From: JAPHTQ01 sp050299175
Lineage (GTDB): Bacteria > Pseudomonadota > Gammaproteobacteria > Thiohalomonadales > Thiohalomonadaceae
Reading direction: 5' to 3'
DNA length: 64,000 nt
Assembly: GCA_050299175.1 (NCBI GenBank)
Contig: JBNKVM010000001.1
Coordinates: 1-64,000, forward strand
In this document: positions 7,529-18,600 of the stretch, one piece after another
How positions within the stretch are numbered: position 1 is the stretch's first letter
Layout of the letters: the number at the start of each line of letters is the position of its first letter
Position numbers and translations under genes: made by a program
The notes under the pieces: generated by a model
The model's input: only the letters and a program-made list of their open reading frames with translations
Database searches by the model: none
Told to the model about the DNA's origin: nothing

Positions 7529-10500
7529 TCACATCTTACCAATAAGGTTAATAAAGACGCCCTGGCTGTCGTAGCTGAGATCGGTCAGGTCATCGGAGAA
7601 GTCGGTAAAATTATAGCCGACACCGAGTTTGACGTTATCGCCGAAGTGGCGATAGATGGCGAACAGGGCGCCGCTACGGCGGTCCTGTGCATCGGGCAAG
7701 TCAAGCATACGCCCTTCGAGCAGAGCATCCCACTGATGAACGAAGTGCCAATCGGCACGGACGATGGCGAGTTGTGCGCGGCTATCGTAGAAGACAGGAT
7801 CGGTTCGATCCATGCTGAGTTGACCAAGGCGGTAGGCGTATTTGCCACCGATGCTCCACTGCTGTGTGAGATCGTAAGTCGCATCAGCGGAGACGATGTG
7901 GCTTTTCTGGATATATTCCGCCGCGGTGTTGGCAACGGTCATCTGGTCCGCCGCGGGCAGATTATAGAAATAGGTATATTTGAACAGCGTATTGAGGCGA
8001 TCATTCTCTACTGGGCGGTAGGCATAGCCGATCACCGCCTCGGTGAAGTTGCCGTCATAGAATTCACCCAGGGTACTCTTGCTCTCGGAGTAATTGAGTT
8101 TACCGATTAAACGCCAGTCGGGATCGAGCTGGTACTTCAGGCTGTTCTTGGTCAACCAAGTGGTGCGCTCCGAGGTGATGGCGCTGCTATCCTCAGTTTT
8201 ATCCAGACGATATTCAAGCGCACTGGCGAAAGTCAGGTTCTCCGCATGGTAACCGACCTTGATACCTGCGGCGGTACGCTCGGTTTTCGCCCCGGTGAGA
8301 TTATCGGTCAGGGTACCCACGTCGATATTCCCACCGTAGTTCCAGTTATCGTTAGGCGCGATATCGACACCCGCGGTGTGCGTCAGTCCAGTAGGCACAT
8401 CGCCGTGAGTATAGCGCTCTTCCACGTAGACGCTGGCCGTGTCGGAGTAGTGACTACGAATGCCAGTAGTCAAATTACCTTTATTGGCACGTAGACCGTT
8501 GTCGCTGGTCTCGTTCTCCATTGCGTAGTTAAGGTAGAGACTGGTGCGATCCGAATAGAGGTATTCGGTACCGAGACTACCTGCGGTACCGAGGTCACCA
8601 CCAGAGATTTCACCATTGACCTTAAAGCGTTCGCTGAGACGATAGCTACCGCCTGCACCGACCCGACCATTCTCTTCCCGATTACCGCTACTGCTGACGG
8701 TATCCTGGACAAAGGTATAGGCGCTCCAGTCAGCCTTCGAATCGTAGGCAGCCTGCAACAACATATCGGTACGCTCGCCCTCTTTCTGTGTCAGCGGCAC
8801 ACTGGCCGAGTTGTCCTGGCGATCGTCCTGACGCACACCACCGCTGAGGGTCCATTGGTCGGTAAACATGTAGTCGACATCGACTTCGTTGGCGGAGGTA
8901 CTCAAACTCTGCTGGCGATCAGTAATGTCCGATTTGGCGCGCACCTTCATCTGCGTATTCAGCGGCATATTGAGGCTGCCGCCGTACTGTTTGGTTTCGT
9001 ATTCGGTCAGCAGACCCGGCGCAGAAAAACCTGCTTCCAACTGCTGATTGTAAAGCGTCATACTGCCCTGGGCTCCGTCGATCACATCGCCAAGCGCTAC
9101 ACTGGCATCGGCACGCCATGCACCCGCCTTGCTATCGTTAGTGATCAACACGCCGTTTTCATCGAAACTGTAACCACCATCTGTGGAACTGAGCGTGGTG
9201 ATGCCCTGCCCTTCGCTCTCGGAACTCTCCAGTTTCAACCAGGTGGAGGCGCTTTTACGCAGCGTCACATCAACGCCACTGAGACTACTCTTGGCGCCTG
9301 CTTCATCGCTACTGTTACCGGTCAGACCGATCTTCACGTTGTCACCGAACCAGTAGTGCAGACGTCCGCCGCTAGCCAGGGTATCGATGGAGTCGAAGCC
9401 AGGTGTGTATTCGTACCGCACGACCAGATAGGCGTGATCGCCACTGCTACCGCCGGTGTTAATCAACATGCTGTCGCTTACTGTGGAAGCAAGCGGCTCG
9501 CTTAACAGGATACGCCCTTGCAAATAGTCGATGTCATAGTCGAGAGCGACAGTGAGCGCCTTGGCGCCAACCACCAGACCGGAATCCTTATCGCGGATTT
9601 CGATGTAGACACGCTCTGAACCGTTGAGGATATCCTGATGACGGAGATAGTAGAGCGAGCCACCCGTGCCACGGAGTTCATCGCGGCTGGCGACGGTACC
9701 GGGCTCGGCGGCAAAACCATCGGCATAGAGTCGCGGTTCACCAAAGCTGGTGCTATCGCTGGACTGGCCGTGCAGATTCAAACCGTAGAGACTACGATCG
9801 ACACGGGCCAGTGAATTACCGCTATAGCCGATCTTGAAATTACCCCACAGACCGTAGTTCTCGCCCTTCTTCAGTTTGACGTAGAGCTTACCCAGGGTCG
9901 GTGCGCCCTCTTCCACCGTACTGTCGTCGCCATAACTCGGATAGTAGTAATCGGGATCGATGCGACGGAACATCGCATCCGGCGCCTTGTTCATGAAGTT
10001 AGTGAAGATATCTTCCAGCGGTCCTTCGCGGGTATCGGTGCTGGCGGTCAGTTGCCAATCTTCACCGAACTTGCCTTTGGTATAGAAAGCGAGACGCCCA
10101 TCGACACTCAGGTCATTGTCGTAGTGAGTCTGATCCTGGGTCACCAGTTGTGCCGGACCGTTGGTACTGTCCTGTGCTACGGTGATATCGGCGATACCGA
10201 CGTAGAACCAGTCGCTCTTCTTCAGTTCCAGATCGCGCAGGAACAGTTCACCGTTTCCTTTCTCGTCGAGTACTGCGACTTCAACCGTGTGCATCCCCGC
10301 AGGCAGAAGCTGTTCGGCAACAAACTTACCATCGGTACCGAGTGGCACAGGACGACTGGCTAGCCAGACCTTATGCCCTGCTGGAATATTGCTACCAATA
10401 GCACTGACTGCACCGCCGTTGAGCGGGATATTCTCTACAGTCAGTCGGTTTTCGCCATAACCAACCAGCAACTCTTTATCGACATCGGCATTCAGTGTCT

Positions 10501-12598
10501 CTTCGCCAACCTGATCCACCAACCACAGATTCTGCTCGGCAGTCTCATCGAAACGGCCTTCACTATCGTAAACACGCAGTACATATTTTAGGGTACGGCC
10601 CGGTGCACGGTATTCCTCGAATTCTGCACGCCACTCAGCATCACCATCAGCATTCACCTGTGCCACGGCCAACGGTGTATCTCGCAGTGATTGTGTCTCG
10701 TCAAAGATGCGCACCTCTGCACGTTCAAAGAAAGCGGCGTAGTTACTATAGAGTTTGAAGATGACCCGGTTTTCCAGCGCCGATGTATTGAAGTCATCCT
10801 GATAACGTATCGTCGTCGGCCATGCACTTACATTGAGACGCGGTTTCACTTCCAGGTTATCAAACTTGAAGCGAATATCAGCTCTATCCAGCGCCACGTC
10901 GGTACAACGCTGCACGTCTGGCACACTCTTGCCCGGATCGTCGATCGGTTTACCGTCGACAGTAATACGCATCAGGTTGAGGGCAAACGGGTTCTGCGTC
11001 CGCACCTCGCGGGTGATGCGGGTGATATCCAGCCCTTCCTGATCGTCAAGCTGTGCCAGTTCATCGTAGACAATCTGCACATCGACGCGAGAACGCTCTG
11101 CACCGGCAAAGCCAGCGTTGACTACATCATTGGTCTGCACGTAGCCACGACCTTCGTGCTCCATCTGCTCCGGCTTCAGTTTCAGTTCGTCGCCAATCAA
11201 CTCCATCACTCTGCGCGCACGCGCGGTAGAGAGACCGATGTCGTCGCCATAGGCCATTGCCACGCGACGGCTGAGACGCTCGTTACTGGTATAACCGACA
11301 AAGCGCAGTCGAACATTGGCCTTGCCTTTCAGCTCATCCATCAGGCGTTGCAGACGATTGGCGTAACCGGGAGGAATGATCGGTTGCGTATCGTTGTAGT
11401 AGATTGGATCGATGGCACCCGAGGGTGGCTCGTAGACACGGGTGACCGTTTCTGCCGCGGAAGATTCAGGACAGATTTGTGGCTCGTCAGGTAATTCCTG
11501 AAGCGGATCGTCGTACCAGAATTCCACTTCGATGCGGCGGTTAAGTTCACGACCTTTCGGGGTGTCATTGGAGGCGAGCGGACGCTTGTCGCCCTTGCCA
11601 TCACTGTCCACTGCATAACTGGGGATCTTCAAGGCATCCTGCACTGCCAGAGCGACACGACGCGCACGTGCTTTGGAAAGGGCGAGATGGGTACCGTAGA
11701 TACGCGCATCACGCCCTTCCAACGGCATGTTGTCAGTGTGACCAATGAAACGAATCACCACGCCGGTCTTGCCGCGCAGATTCTGTCGAGCCCGCTGCAA
11801 CTGTTGCAGAAACTCTGCAGGGATCTGCATGTTCTCTTCGTTGTAGCGCAGCGGCGCAACCAGATTCTTGATCCGTGCTCGATGGGCCATGCCCTCCTTG
11901 TAGCGCAGCTTACACACCGTTTCGATACGACAGACCTGGATGCGATTAACCGGGTTGCTGACCACCACCTCTTTTTCCACCAGCTTCTCGTTGATCTCGT
12001 CGTACCAGACTTCCACTTCCACGCGGCGATTCTTCACCCGTCCCGCTTCGGTGGCATTGCTGGCAACCGGATTGGCCTCGCCCAGACCTTCATAGGAGAT
12101 CGATTCCGGCGGCAGGCCGAGCGCATTCTGGAAGTATTCGGCCGTTGTCCCGGCACGTTCACGGGACAGGCCGACATTGTCACCGTACTTCGTTTTTGCC
12201 ACGCCACTCAGTTTGACGTTGTCGCTGTAACCGATGAAATGCAGGCGCACGTTGGCGCGGTCCTTCATCTTGTCTAGCACCTTGCGCAATATCTCGATGT
12301 ACTCAGGCGGAATATCCGCCGCACCGGAGGCAAAGCGAATCGGTGGCACCACGTTTTGCAGCTTGACCGTCTTCGCCTCTTTCTCCAGTACTTCGCGTGT
12401 TTCTACCTTGTCGCCCTGCTGCTCCTCGGGCACGCTGCTGACCTGCGGGGTGAACACGCCCTCTTCCGTGGTGTACTGTTCACTGTTCGCCCCGGCGCTA
12501 CCGCTATCGCGCACGCTGTCGCTGCCAAACAGATCAACGGCGTAAACCGCACTCTGGGCAGTGAACAACAACAGCAGTGGCAACAGTCGTTTCAGCAT
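7529..12598 (-). CDS. giant outer-membrane protein with three OmpA-like domains and a C-terminal beta-barrel
   Basis: The product is 1,689 residues, with a clear signal peptide (MLKRLLPLLLLFTAQSAVYA). Three successive OmpA-like domains follow, each with a GY/GHTDN-type core and a closing R(R/S)(V/I)EV or RVDVQI strand: about residues 70-200, 245-365 and 390-510. Only the second keeps the full FIGHTDN motif; the first and third read FIGYSDN and FVGYTSN. Next come Ig-like segments to about 820, a region with GLWGNFKIGYSGNSLARVDR, and then several hundred residues of alternating amphipathic strands typical of a large outer-membrane barrel, ending INLIGKM. The ATG at 12598 has GGAG upstream and follows the giant DUF11 gene by 10 bases. 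Inferred role: peptidoglycan-linked outer-membrane port or anchor for the giant partner. Confidence 0.85.
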   Translation of the reverse strand: MLKRLLPLLLLFTAQSAVYAVDLFGSDSVRDSGSAGANSEQYTTEEGVFTPQVSSVPEEQQGDKVETREVLEKEAKTVKLQNVVPPIRFASGAADIPPEYIEILRKVLDKMKDRANVRLHFIGYSDNVKLSGVAKTKYGDNVGLSRERAGTTAEYFQNALGLPPESISYEGLGEANPVASNATEAGRVKNRRVEVEVWYDEINEKLVEKEVVVSNPVNRIQVCRIETVCKLRYKEGMAHRARIKNLVAPLRYNEENMQIPAEFLQQLQRARQNLRGKTGVVIRFIGHTDNMPLEGRDARIYGTHLALSKARARRVALAVQDALKIPSYAVDSDGKGDKRPLASNDTPKGRELNRRIEVEFWYDDPLQELPDEPQICPESSAAETVTRVYEPPSGAIDPIYYNDTQPIIPPGYANRLQRLMDELKGKANVRLRFVGYTSNERLSRRVAMAYGDDIGLSTARARRVMELIGDELKLKPEQMEHEGRGYVQTNDVVNAGFAGAERSRVDVQIVYDELAQLDDQEGLDITRITREVRTQNPFALNLMRITVDGKPIDDPGKSVPDVQRCTDVALDRADIRFKFDNLEVKPRLNVSAWPTTIRYQDDFNTSALENRVIFKLYSNYAAFFERAEVRIFDETQSLRDTPLAVAQVNADGDAEWRAEFEEYRAPGRTLKYVLRVYDSEGRFDETAEQNLWLVDQVGEETLNADVDKELLVGYGENRLTVENIPLNGGAVSAIGSNIPAGHKVWLASRPVPLGTDGKFVAEQLLPAGMHTVEVAVLDEKGNGELFLRDLELKKSDWFYVGIADITVAQDSTNGPAQLVTQDQTHYDNDLSVDGRLAFYTKGKFGEDWQLTASTDTREGPLEDIFTNFMNKAPDAMFRRIDPDYYYPSYGDDSTVEEGAPTLGKLYVKLKKGENYGLWGNFKIGYSGNSLARVDRSLYGLNLHGQSSDSTSFGEPRLYADGFAAEPGTVASRDELRGTGGSLYYLRHQDILNGSERVYIEIRDKDSGLVVGAKALTVALDYDIDYLQGRILLSEPLASTVSDSMLINTGGSSGDHAYLVVRYEYTPGFDSIDTLASGGRLHYWFGDNVKIGLTGNSSDEAGAKSSLSGVDVTLRKSASTWLKLESSESEGQGITTLSSTDGGYSFDENGVLITNDSKAGAWRADASVALGDVIDGAQGSMTLYNQQLEAGFSAPGLLTEYETKQYGGSLNMPLNTQMKVRAKSDITDRQQSLSTSANEVDVDYMFTDQWTLSGGVRQDDRQDNSASVPLTQKEGERTDMLLQAAYDSKADWSAYTFVQDTVSSSGNREENGRVGAGGSYRLSERFKVNGEISGGDLGTAGSLGTEYLYSDRTSLYLNYAMENETSDNGLRANKGNLTTGIRSHYSDTASVYVEERYTHGDVPTGLTHTAGVDIAPNDNWNYGGNIDVGTLTDNLTGAKTERTAAGIKVGYHAENLTFASALEYRLDKTEDSSAITSERTTWLTKNSLKYQLDPDWRLIGKLNYSESKSTLGEFYDGNFTEAVIGYAYRPVENDRLNTLFKYTYFYNLPAADQMTVANTAAEYIQKSHIVSADATYDLTQQWSIGGKYAYRLGQLSMDRTDPVFYDSRAQLAIVRADWHFVHQWDALLEGRMLDLPDAQDRRSGALFAIYRHFGDNVKLGVGYNFTDFSDDLTDLSYDSQGVFINLIGKM

Positions 12599-12608
12599 AG
12601 TCACTCCG

Positions 12609-15600
12609 TCAATCCAGCAGGCCTGGGCTACCCACCGGGCCACCGCGGCGCCAGTGGATCTCGCTTTCAATGGTCAGCGGATATCCATCCCACTTCTCTT
12701 CAATCATCGCCTTGACCGCGGCCAGCCGGTCATCGACCAGTCCGTCGTCTTCTGCATCGGCCAGATAGGTGATACGCAGCAGTGAAGACGATTTCTTCAG
12801 TTCGTTAATCAACAGCTCGATACGCGGTTTCCACTGTTCGCGCATTTCGTCGCTGTTTTGTTTAAACACACCGTCGGCCACATCGATGCGCACTACATGG
12901 TGGATCGCTGCGCCGAAGTTGAATTTCATCATCTTGCCTCGGGTCACACGCTGTACCCGCGGATTCTCCGTAGTCAGGCGATAACCGCTCGGTAGACTGC
13001 GTTCATCGACCTTGAGGATGTAGTTGGCACCGCGTGATTCGTCCGGTGTCGCGGCGCAGGTAATGTGGAAGCGACCGTGCTCGTCACTTTTGGCGATCAA
13101 GCCACGGGCACTCACGACACGAGCATTGGGCAGACCCGGCTCGCCCTCATCCTGATAACCGTTGAGGTTCTTATCGTCGAACACCTTGCCGATTACATCA
13201 CTGCAGTCGAAGGTCGGATCGGGCACCACGCGCACCGTCGCGGTAGCTTCACCGGAAGAGACATCACCAGTCAGGTTGTTGAGGATCTGCGCACGGTTAA
13301 TGTAATCACCTTCGGAAACACCCGCACCGACGATAAACAACAGCTTCAGGGTGTGTCGCGTATCGGATGCAAGATCGATGTTGTCCCAACGCAGTTGGTT
13401 GCCGTTCATCGTCGGTTCCAGCGGTGCGCCGTCGTAGCGTGCAGAACCGGCCACATATTTAAAGCCGTAGGGGAAGTTATCGACGATGCTCTGGTTATTC
13501 AGATCCAGCACATAGTTGTTATTAATAGTGATGGTATAAGGAACCATTTCGCCGCGTGAAACGGTGACCCGTGCCGCGGTTTTGGTGATCGCCACAGAAT
13601 CACTCAGGTCCGGGTCGACAGGAATATGGTTGTTAAACAGCTGACTTTCACCCGGCACCAACGTGTTATTGAGTAACAGATGCAGTTGGTAGTTGGTACC
13701 TGCTGTGGCTGCCGCAATTGAAGTCGGTGGCGCGGTTTCGAAGTCGACCACTTCGCAGTGGTTCGGTGTGCCGGGAACCGCGTCATTGGCACTGCCAAGA
13801 CAGGCGGGCACATCGAAGGCCGCTGTGGTCGCGTCACTCTGCGGTGGGATGATCACCGAGGTGTTGGCGGTATAACCACTGGCAGGCGGTGCAACATTGA
13901 GTAGATAGGTTCCACCCGCAACACAGGCACCGTTACTGAAGTTGATATCGAAGCGGTAGTAACCGTCGGCCAGTGTGACCTGGCCCTGCTGTGCCGGATC
14001 ATCGAAACAGCTCGCAGGCAGTGCGGTCTGGCTCACCGCATCGAGCATGGTAAGGGTTGCCCCGGCGATCGGAATACGTTGCATCGAATCGTAAATCACG
14101 CCATTGGGCGCGGCAGGCAGGTTCATATTCTGGGTGATGCTGCCGGAACCGACGACGATGTTGGTGATGTTCTGCAGACCGTTGGTGAATATCGAATCGG
14201 CATTACCCAGCATCGCCGTGGTGGCGTTATGTCCCGGTGCACGGAAACGCAGTTCGTATTGATCGGTGGTGGTGTCGTTGGGCGCCAGACCGCTGATCGA
14301 ATAGAGACCATTGGCATCGGTCACCACCGTGCCGATCAAGGTGCCGTTACGATAGACCTCGATGTTCCAGCCATCCAGCGGAATCTCTGTTCCAGCCACG
14401 GCCAGATCGAAGTTGGCATCGTGCCATGCCTGACCGCTCAGACTGGCGACGCCCGGAATACCACCGACATCAATGGAAACATTCGCCGAAGCGGTTTGTG
14501 TTCCGGCGTTCCAGCTGACATCCGCAATATTGGTAATGGTCGTACCGACGGCCAGCGCCGGATTGATGGTGGCACGGAAACGCAGAGTCGCGCTCGCCCC
14601 TACCGCCAGATTGCCGTAAGTAAGACCGTAATTCGCGCTAACAATGGGCGCAGCGTAACTGACCCCGGCGGTGGAACCGTTGAGTGTGCCGGAACCGGCA
14701 ACGTAGGTCAGTTGCCCGGCTACCGGCAGATCGAGATTATCAGTGATCAACACATCGCTGGCAGGCAGGCTGCCGATGTTGGTCACTACGATCACGTATT
14801 CCAGATCGGCGCCCGGCAGTGCCGCGCCACCACCGACGACGGTAACGCTTTTACTGATCGACAACTGTTGCGCACTGCCGACAACGACCTGGGTCGGTTG
14901 ATCGCCGTTGGCATCGTTGCCGTCAGCGTCGGTCGGCTCCGGTGCCTGTTCGGTACTGTTTGCCGTTCCCTGGTTGCTGATCACGGTACCGGCTGGGGTG
15001 CCGCCATTAACGGTGACATCGAAAACAATCACCGCATTCTGTCCCGCGGTGAGAACACCGGCTCCGGCCCCCGGTAACGGTGGTGTGAGATCGGAAGAGC
15101 TGACATCGATGCCCGCAATCAATGGCGAAACATTAAGCGCCGGATCGGCGACAGCGATACCGTTCAGTGTCGTGCTGCTACCAACGTAGGTGGTATTGGC
15201 CGGTACCGCATCAGTGAAGGTGACGCCGGTGGCATTGGTCGCACCGAAGTTGTTAATGGTAATGGTATAACGCAAGGTATCGCCTGGATCGACAATCCCT
15301 GCAGTACCACCATCGACAGCAATAGTGACCGTCTTGGTGGCATCGACCAGCGGCAACGAGCCGACCACATCGCGAGTTGGATCGTTAATCGTTGCGGTAG
15401 CCGGATCGTCGGACGGTTCTTCCGGGAAGGCGCCACTGATCGCCCCATCGCCGTTAACGAAGCCCTGGTTGGAGATCACCGTACCGTTCACCGCACTGCT
15501 ACTCACAACAACATCGAAGGTGATGGTGGCGATGTTGCTGGTCACTGCCGGATTGGCATCGGCACGCATTGCGCCCGGTGTCGGATCTTCCGGCGCGTTG

Positions 15601-18600
15601 ATTAACATCCCCGCCTCCAACGGCGAGATACCCGCGCCTGCATCGGCCACCGCCGCACCGTTGAGAGTAGTGCTGTTCGCCACATAGGTGGTGTTGGCCG
15701 GAATGAGGTCGCGCAGGGTCGCGTTAATCGCATTTTCGGTGCCGACGTTTTTCACCGTAATGGTGTAACGCAGGGTGTCACCCGGCGCGAGCACCGCCGG
15801 ATCGCCGGTCAGGTCAGTGGAGGTCTTCCACACGTCAAAGGCCGGTGCTGAAGTGATCACGATCTGTGTCGGGTCTTCGTCACCGATGATCACCGGGTTG
15901 TCGATACCGTTAACGTTGGGATCATCGCTGTAACCGATGGTGCTGCCATTATCGACCAGTTGAGTCTGGGTCAATACAGTGGTGCCGTTATCGATCACCG
16001 CAGCCAGTTGCACCTCAAACTCCAGGGTAAGAGTATCGTTGGCGCCACCGGCTGCATCGAGATTCAGTGCGCGCACATCAAGCAGTCCGCTACCGAGGGT
16101 GCCCCCCGTTGCGCTGGTATTGGCGACATTGGCACCCACGGGTACCGTCACCAGATTCAGGGTACCCGCTGTAAAGTGCACGGCACCGTTCAAGGCATCA
16201 AGATCGCTCAACAGAGTGAAATCGGTAATCGGTAGGCCTGCACCATTCTGAACGGTGAGGGTGTAGCGCAAGACATCGCCCGGCGTAGCAGTAGTTGCCG
16301 GGTTAGTCGCGGTCGTTACATTCGCCACCGTCTCACGGAAGATTAGCGTCGGTCCTTCACTGCTCAAAGTCAGCGCATCTTCGTGATCGAGTGTGCCGAC
16401 GGTGCCATCGGTAATAGTACGGGTGTAGGTACGTTGTCCCGCAGTCGCCCCAGCACCCGCGGTATCAGCACTAAACCATTCAGTGACACCGGCAATGTTA
16501 GTCAGCGGCGTAGCATAGGCTGTGGCCGCGTCGAGTTGCGCGGTATAGTCGATGATTAATCGTTCATCGGCACCGATAGCCGCGGTGGCTGACTGCATGG
16601 TGATGGTAAAGGTGCAACTCGGTGCGCCGGCAAAGCTGGTGACGTAATCGATCCCGGCGGTGAGCACCGGCGAAACAGGTGTTACACCATCAGCCTGAAA
16701 GATTTGTGCCGAGGTAATAATCGGTGCGGCATCACACATACCGCCGTTGGCAGTGTTGGGCAACAGATCGTTAATAGTCAGATCCCATGCGGTACCGGTG
16801 CCGGTGTTGTGCACGTTAAGCGTAAAGGTGCCCGGTGTTGCCGCGGCCAATGTCGCAGGTCCGCTTTTCTGCAAGGTGATCGAATCGGGACCAACGATGG
16901 TCATTGGCGGTGTGGTGGCCCCCGCCCCGATCTGTTGCGTGGCCGGATCGTTGTCGAAGTTGTTGTAGGTATAACTCGCCGTATTGGTAAAGGTCAGGCC
17001 ACTGACATTGGTCGGCGTGTCGAGAACCTGCACGGTGACGTCGACAGCGATCTGTGTATTGGCCGGGATGTCGATACCAATAGTGATGTCTTCGATCACC
17101 AGGTTGGTCGCCGTGCCGGTATTGACCGGGGTCCACGGTTGCACACCTACCGCACTGACACTGACGAAGGCTAGGTCCGCCGCTGAAGCAGTCAGGTCAT
17201 CGAGGATACGCACATCGTAAAGGGCTGTTGGTACGGGCACTGCCGGAACAGTAATGCGATAGGTAAAGGTATCTCCCACTGCGACGGTCGTCGTTGCCGG
17301 ATTCACCTTGTCCAGTGCGCCTGGTCCTGCGGTGGTCAATGTTACCGAAGCGGTATTGGTCGGGCCGTAGATTTCACGCACGCCGGTGGTAATGCCGAGA
17401 GTCGGTGCCGCATCGTTGTCGAAAGAGTAGTAGAGCGAAACGTAGGCCGAGTTGGTCATGCTCAGGTTCGCGCCGAGCCCGGCATCGGCCTGCACCTGAT
17501 AGACCACTCGCAGGGTATCGCCTGCCGGAATGGTATAGACATCGGCGACGCCGGTATCGAAGTTCCAGGTCGCAACACCTGTGGCTGGAACATAGGTCGG
17601 TGCCAAATTGGGCAACACGGTACCTGCGACCACCAGACTGGTACTAACCATGGTGATGGTCGCCCCGCCGTTACGTAGACCTGCCGGGATAGTGTCGATG
17701 AGTACCGGATCGTAAGCGGGACTGGCGCCGGTGTTGGCGATGTCAACGGTATAGGTGACCAATTCATTGGGTACCAACACCGTGTCACCGAACTGGGTCA
17801 CTGCACTCTTCGCCACACTCAACACCGGCTGTTGCAGTGTCACACCCTGAACACCGGTCTGATTACTCGCGACAGTAGCAGTGTCGTAGCTAAGAGTGGC
17901 GCTATTGTTCAGCGCCATGCTGGCAACCTGCGGCAACGCCAGGTTACGCACGACTGCACGATAGACGATCACGAAGTCGTCATTGGCCGGATTGTTGTCA
18001 CCCGTGTTGATCAGATCGCCCACGTTCCAGGTGACGGTGCTGGGACCAGTCATTGGATCGCCGGTTACCGTCGGTGCGGCGATCGCCACGTGGCCGAACG
18101 GTGCTACCGCGGCATAGGGCGCCGTGGTATCGCCATTGATACTCACCACTTCGGTAAATGCCAGCCCCTGCGGCAAAGTATCGGCGATCACTGCATTGGG
18201 TGCGGTTCCTTCCTGAATGTGCAGACGCAATTCGTATTCAACGATATCGCCGATACGCACGTTGGCATCGCCCGCACCATAGGTATCGGTAAGACGAGTC
18301 TTGGTCACGGTATTGCCATCAAGTACCGTCTGGGTAGTGGTGGCAAACACGGTAAAATAGTCATTGACCGTCGGCGTGGCACTGCCGTCGCGCTCGTTGG
18401 CATTGACGCCAGGCTGTCCGGTCCAGCGAATCAGTGCCGAATTGCTCAACGCCTGATTGGCAAGCACACCATCAAGCACGACGACATCGTAGGTGATAGT
18501 TATTACACCACCTTCCGGCGCATCGATCGCTGCGTTGGTATTCGCCACGCTCCAGTTCAACGTCTGCGGCATGGTAATACCATCACCAGCAGTCACCGGC

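Noticed and set aside
14079..15077. Long plus-strand open frame (332 codons) inside the giant gene
   Set aside because: It is an antisense shadow of repetitive DUF11 coding sequence; composition is typical of reverse-complement frames and no family motif or ribosome site is seen.
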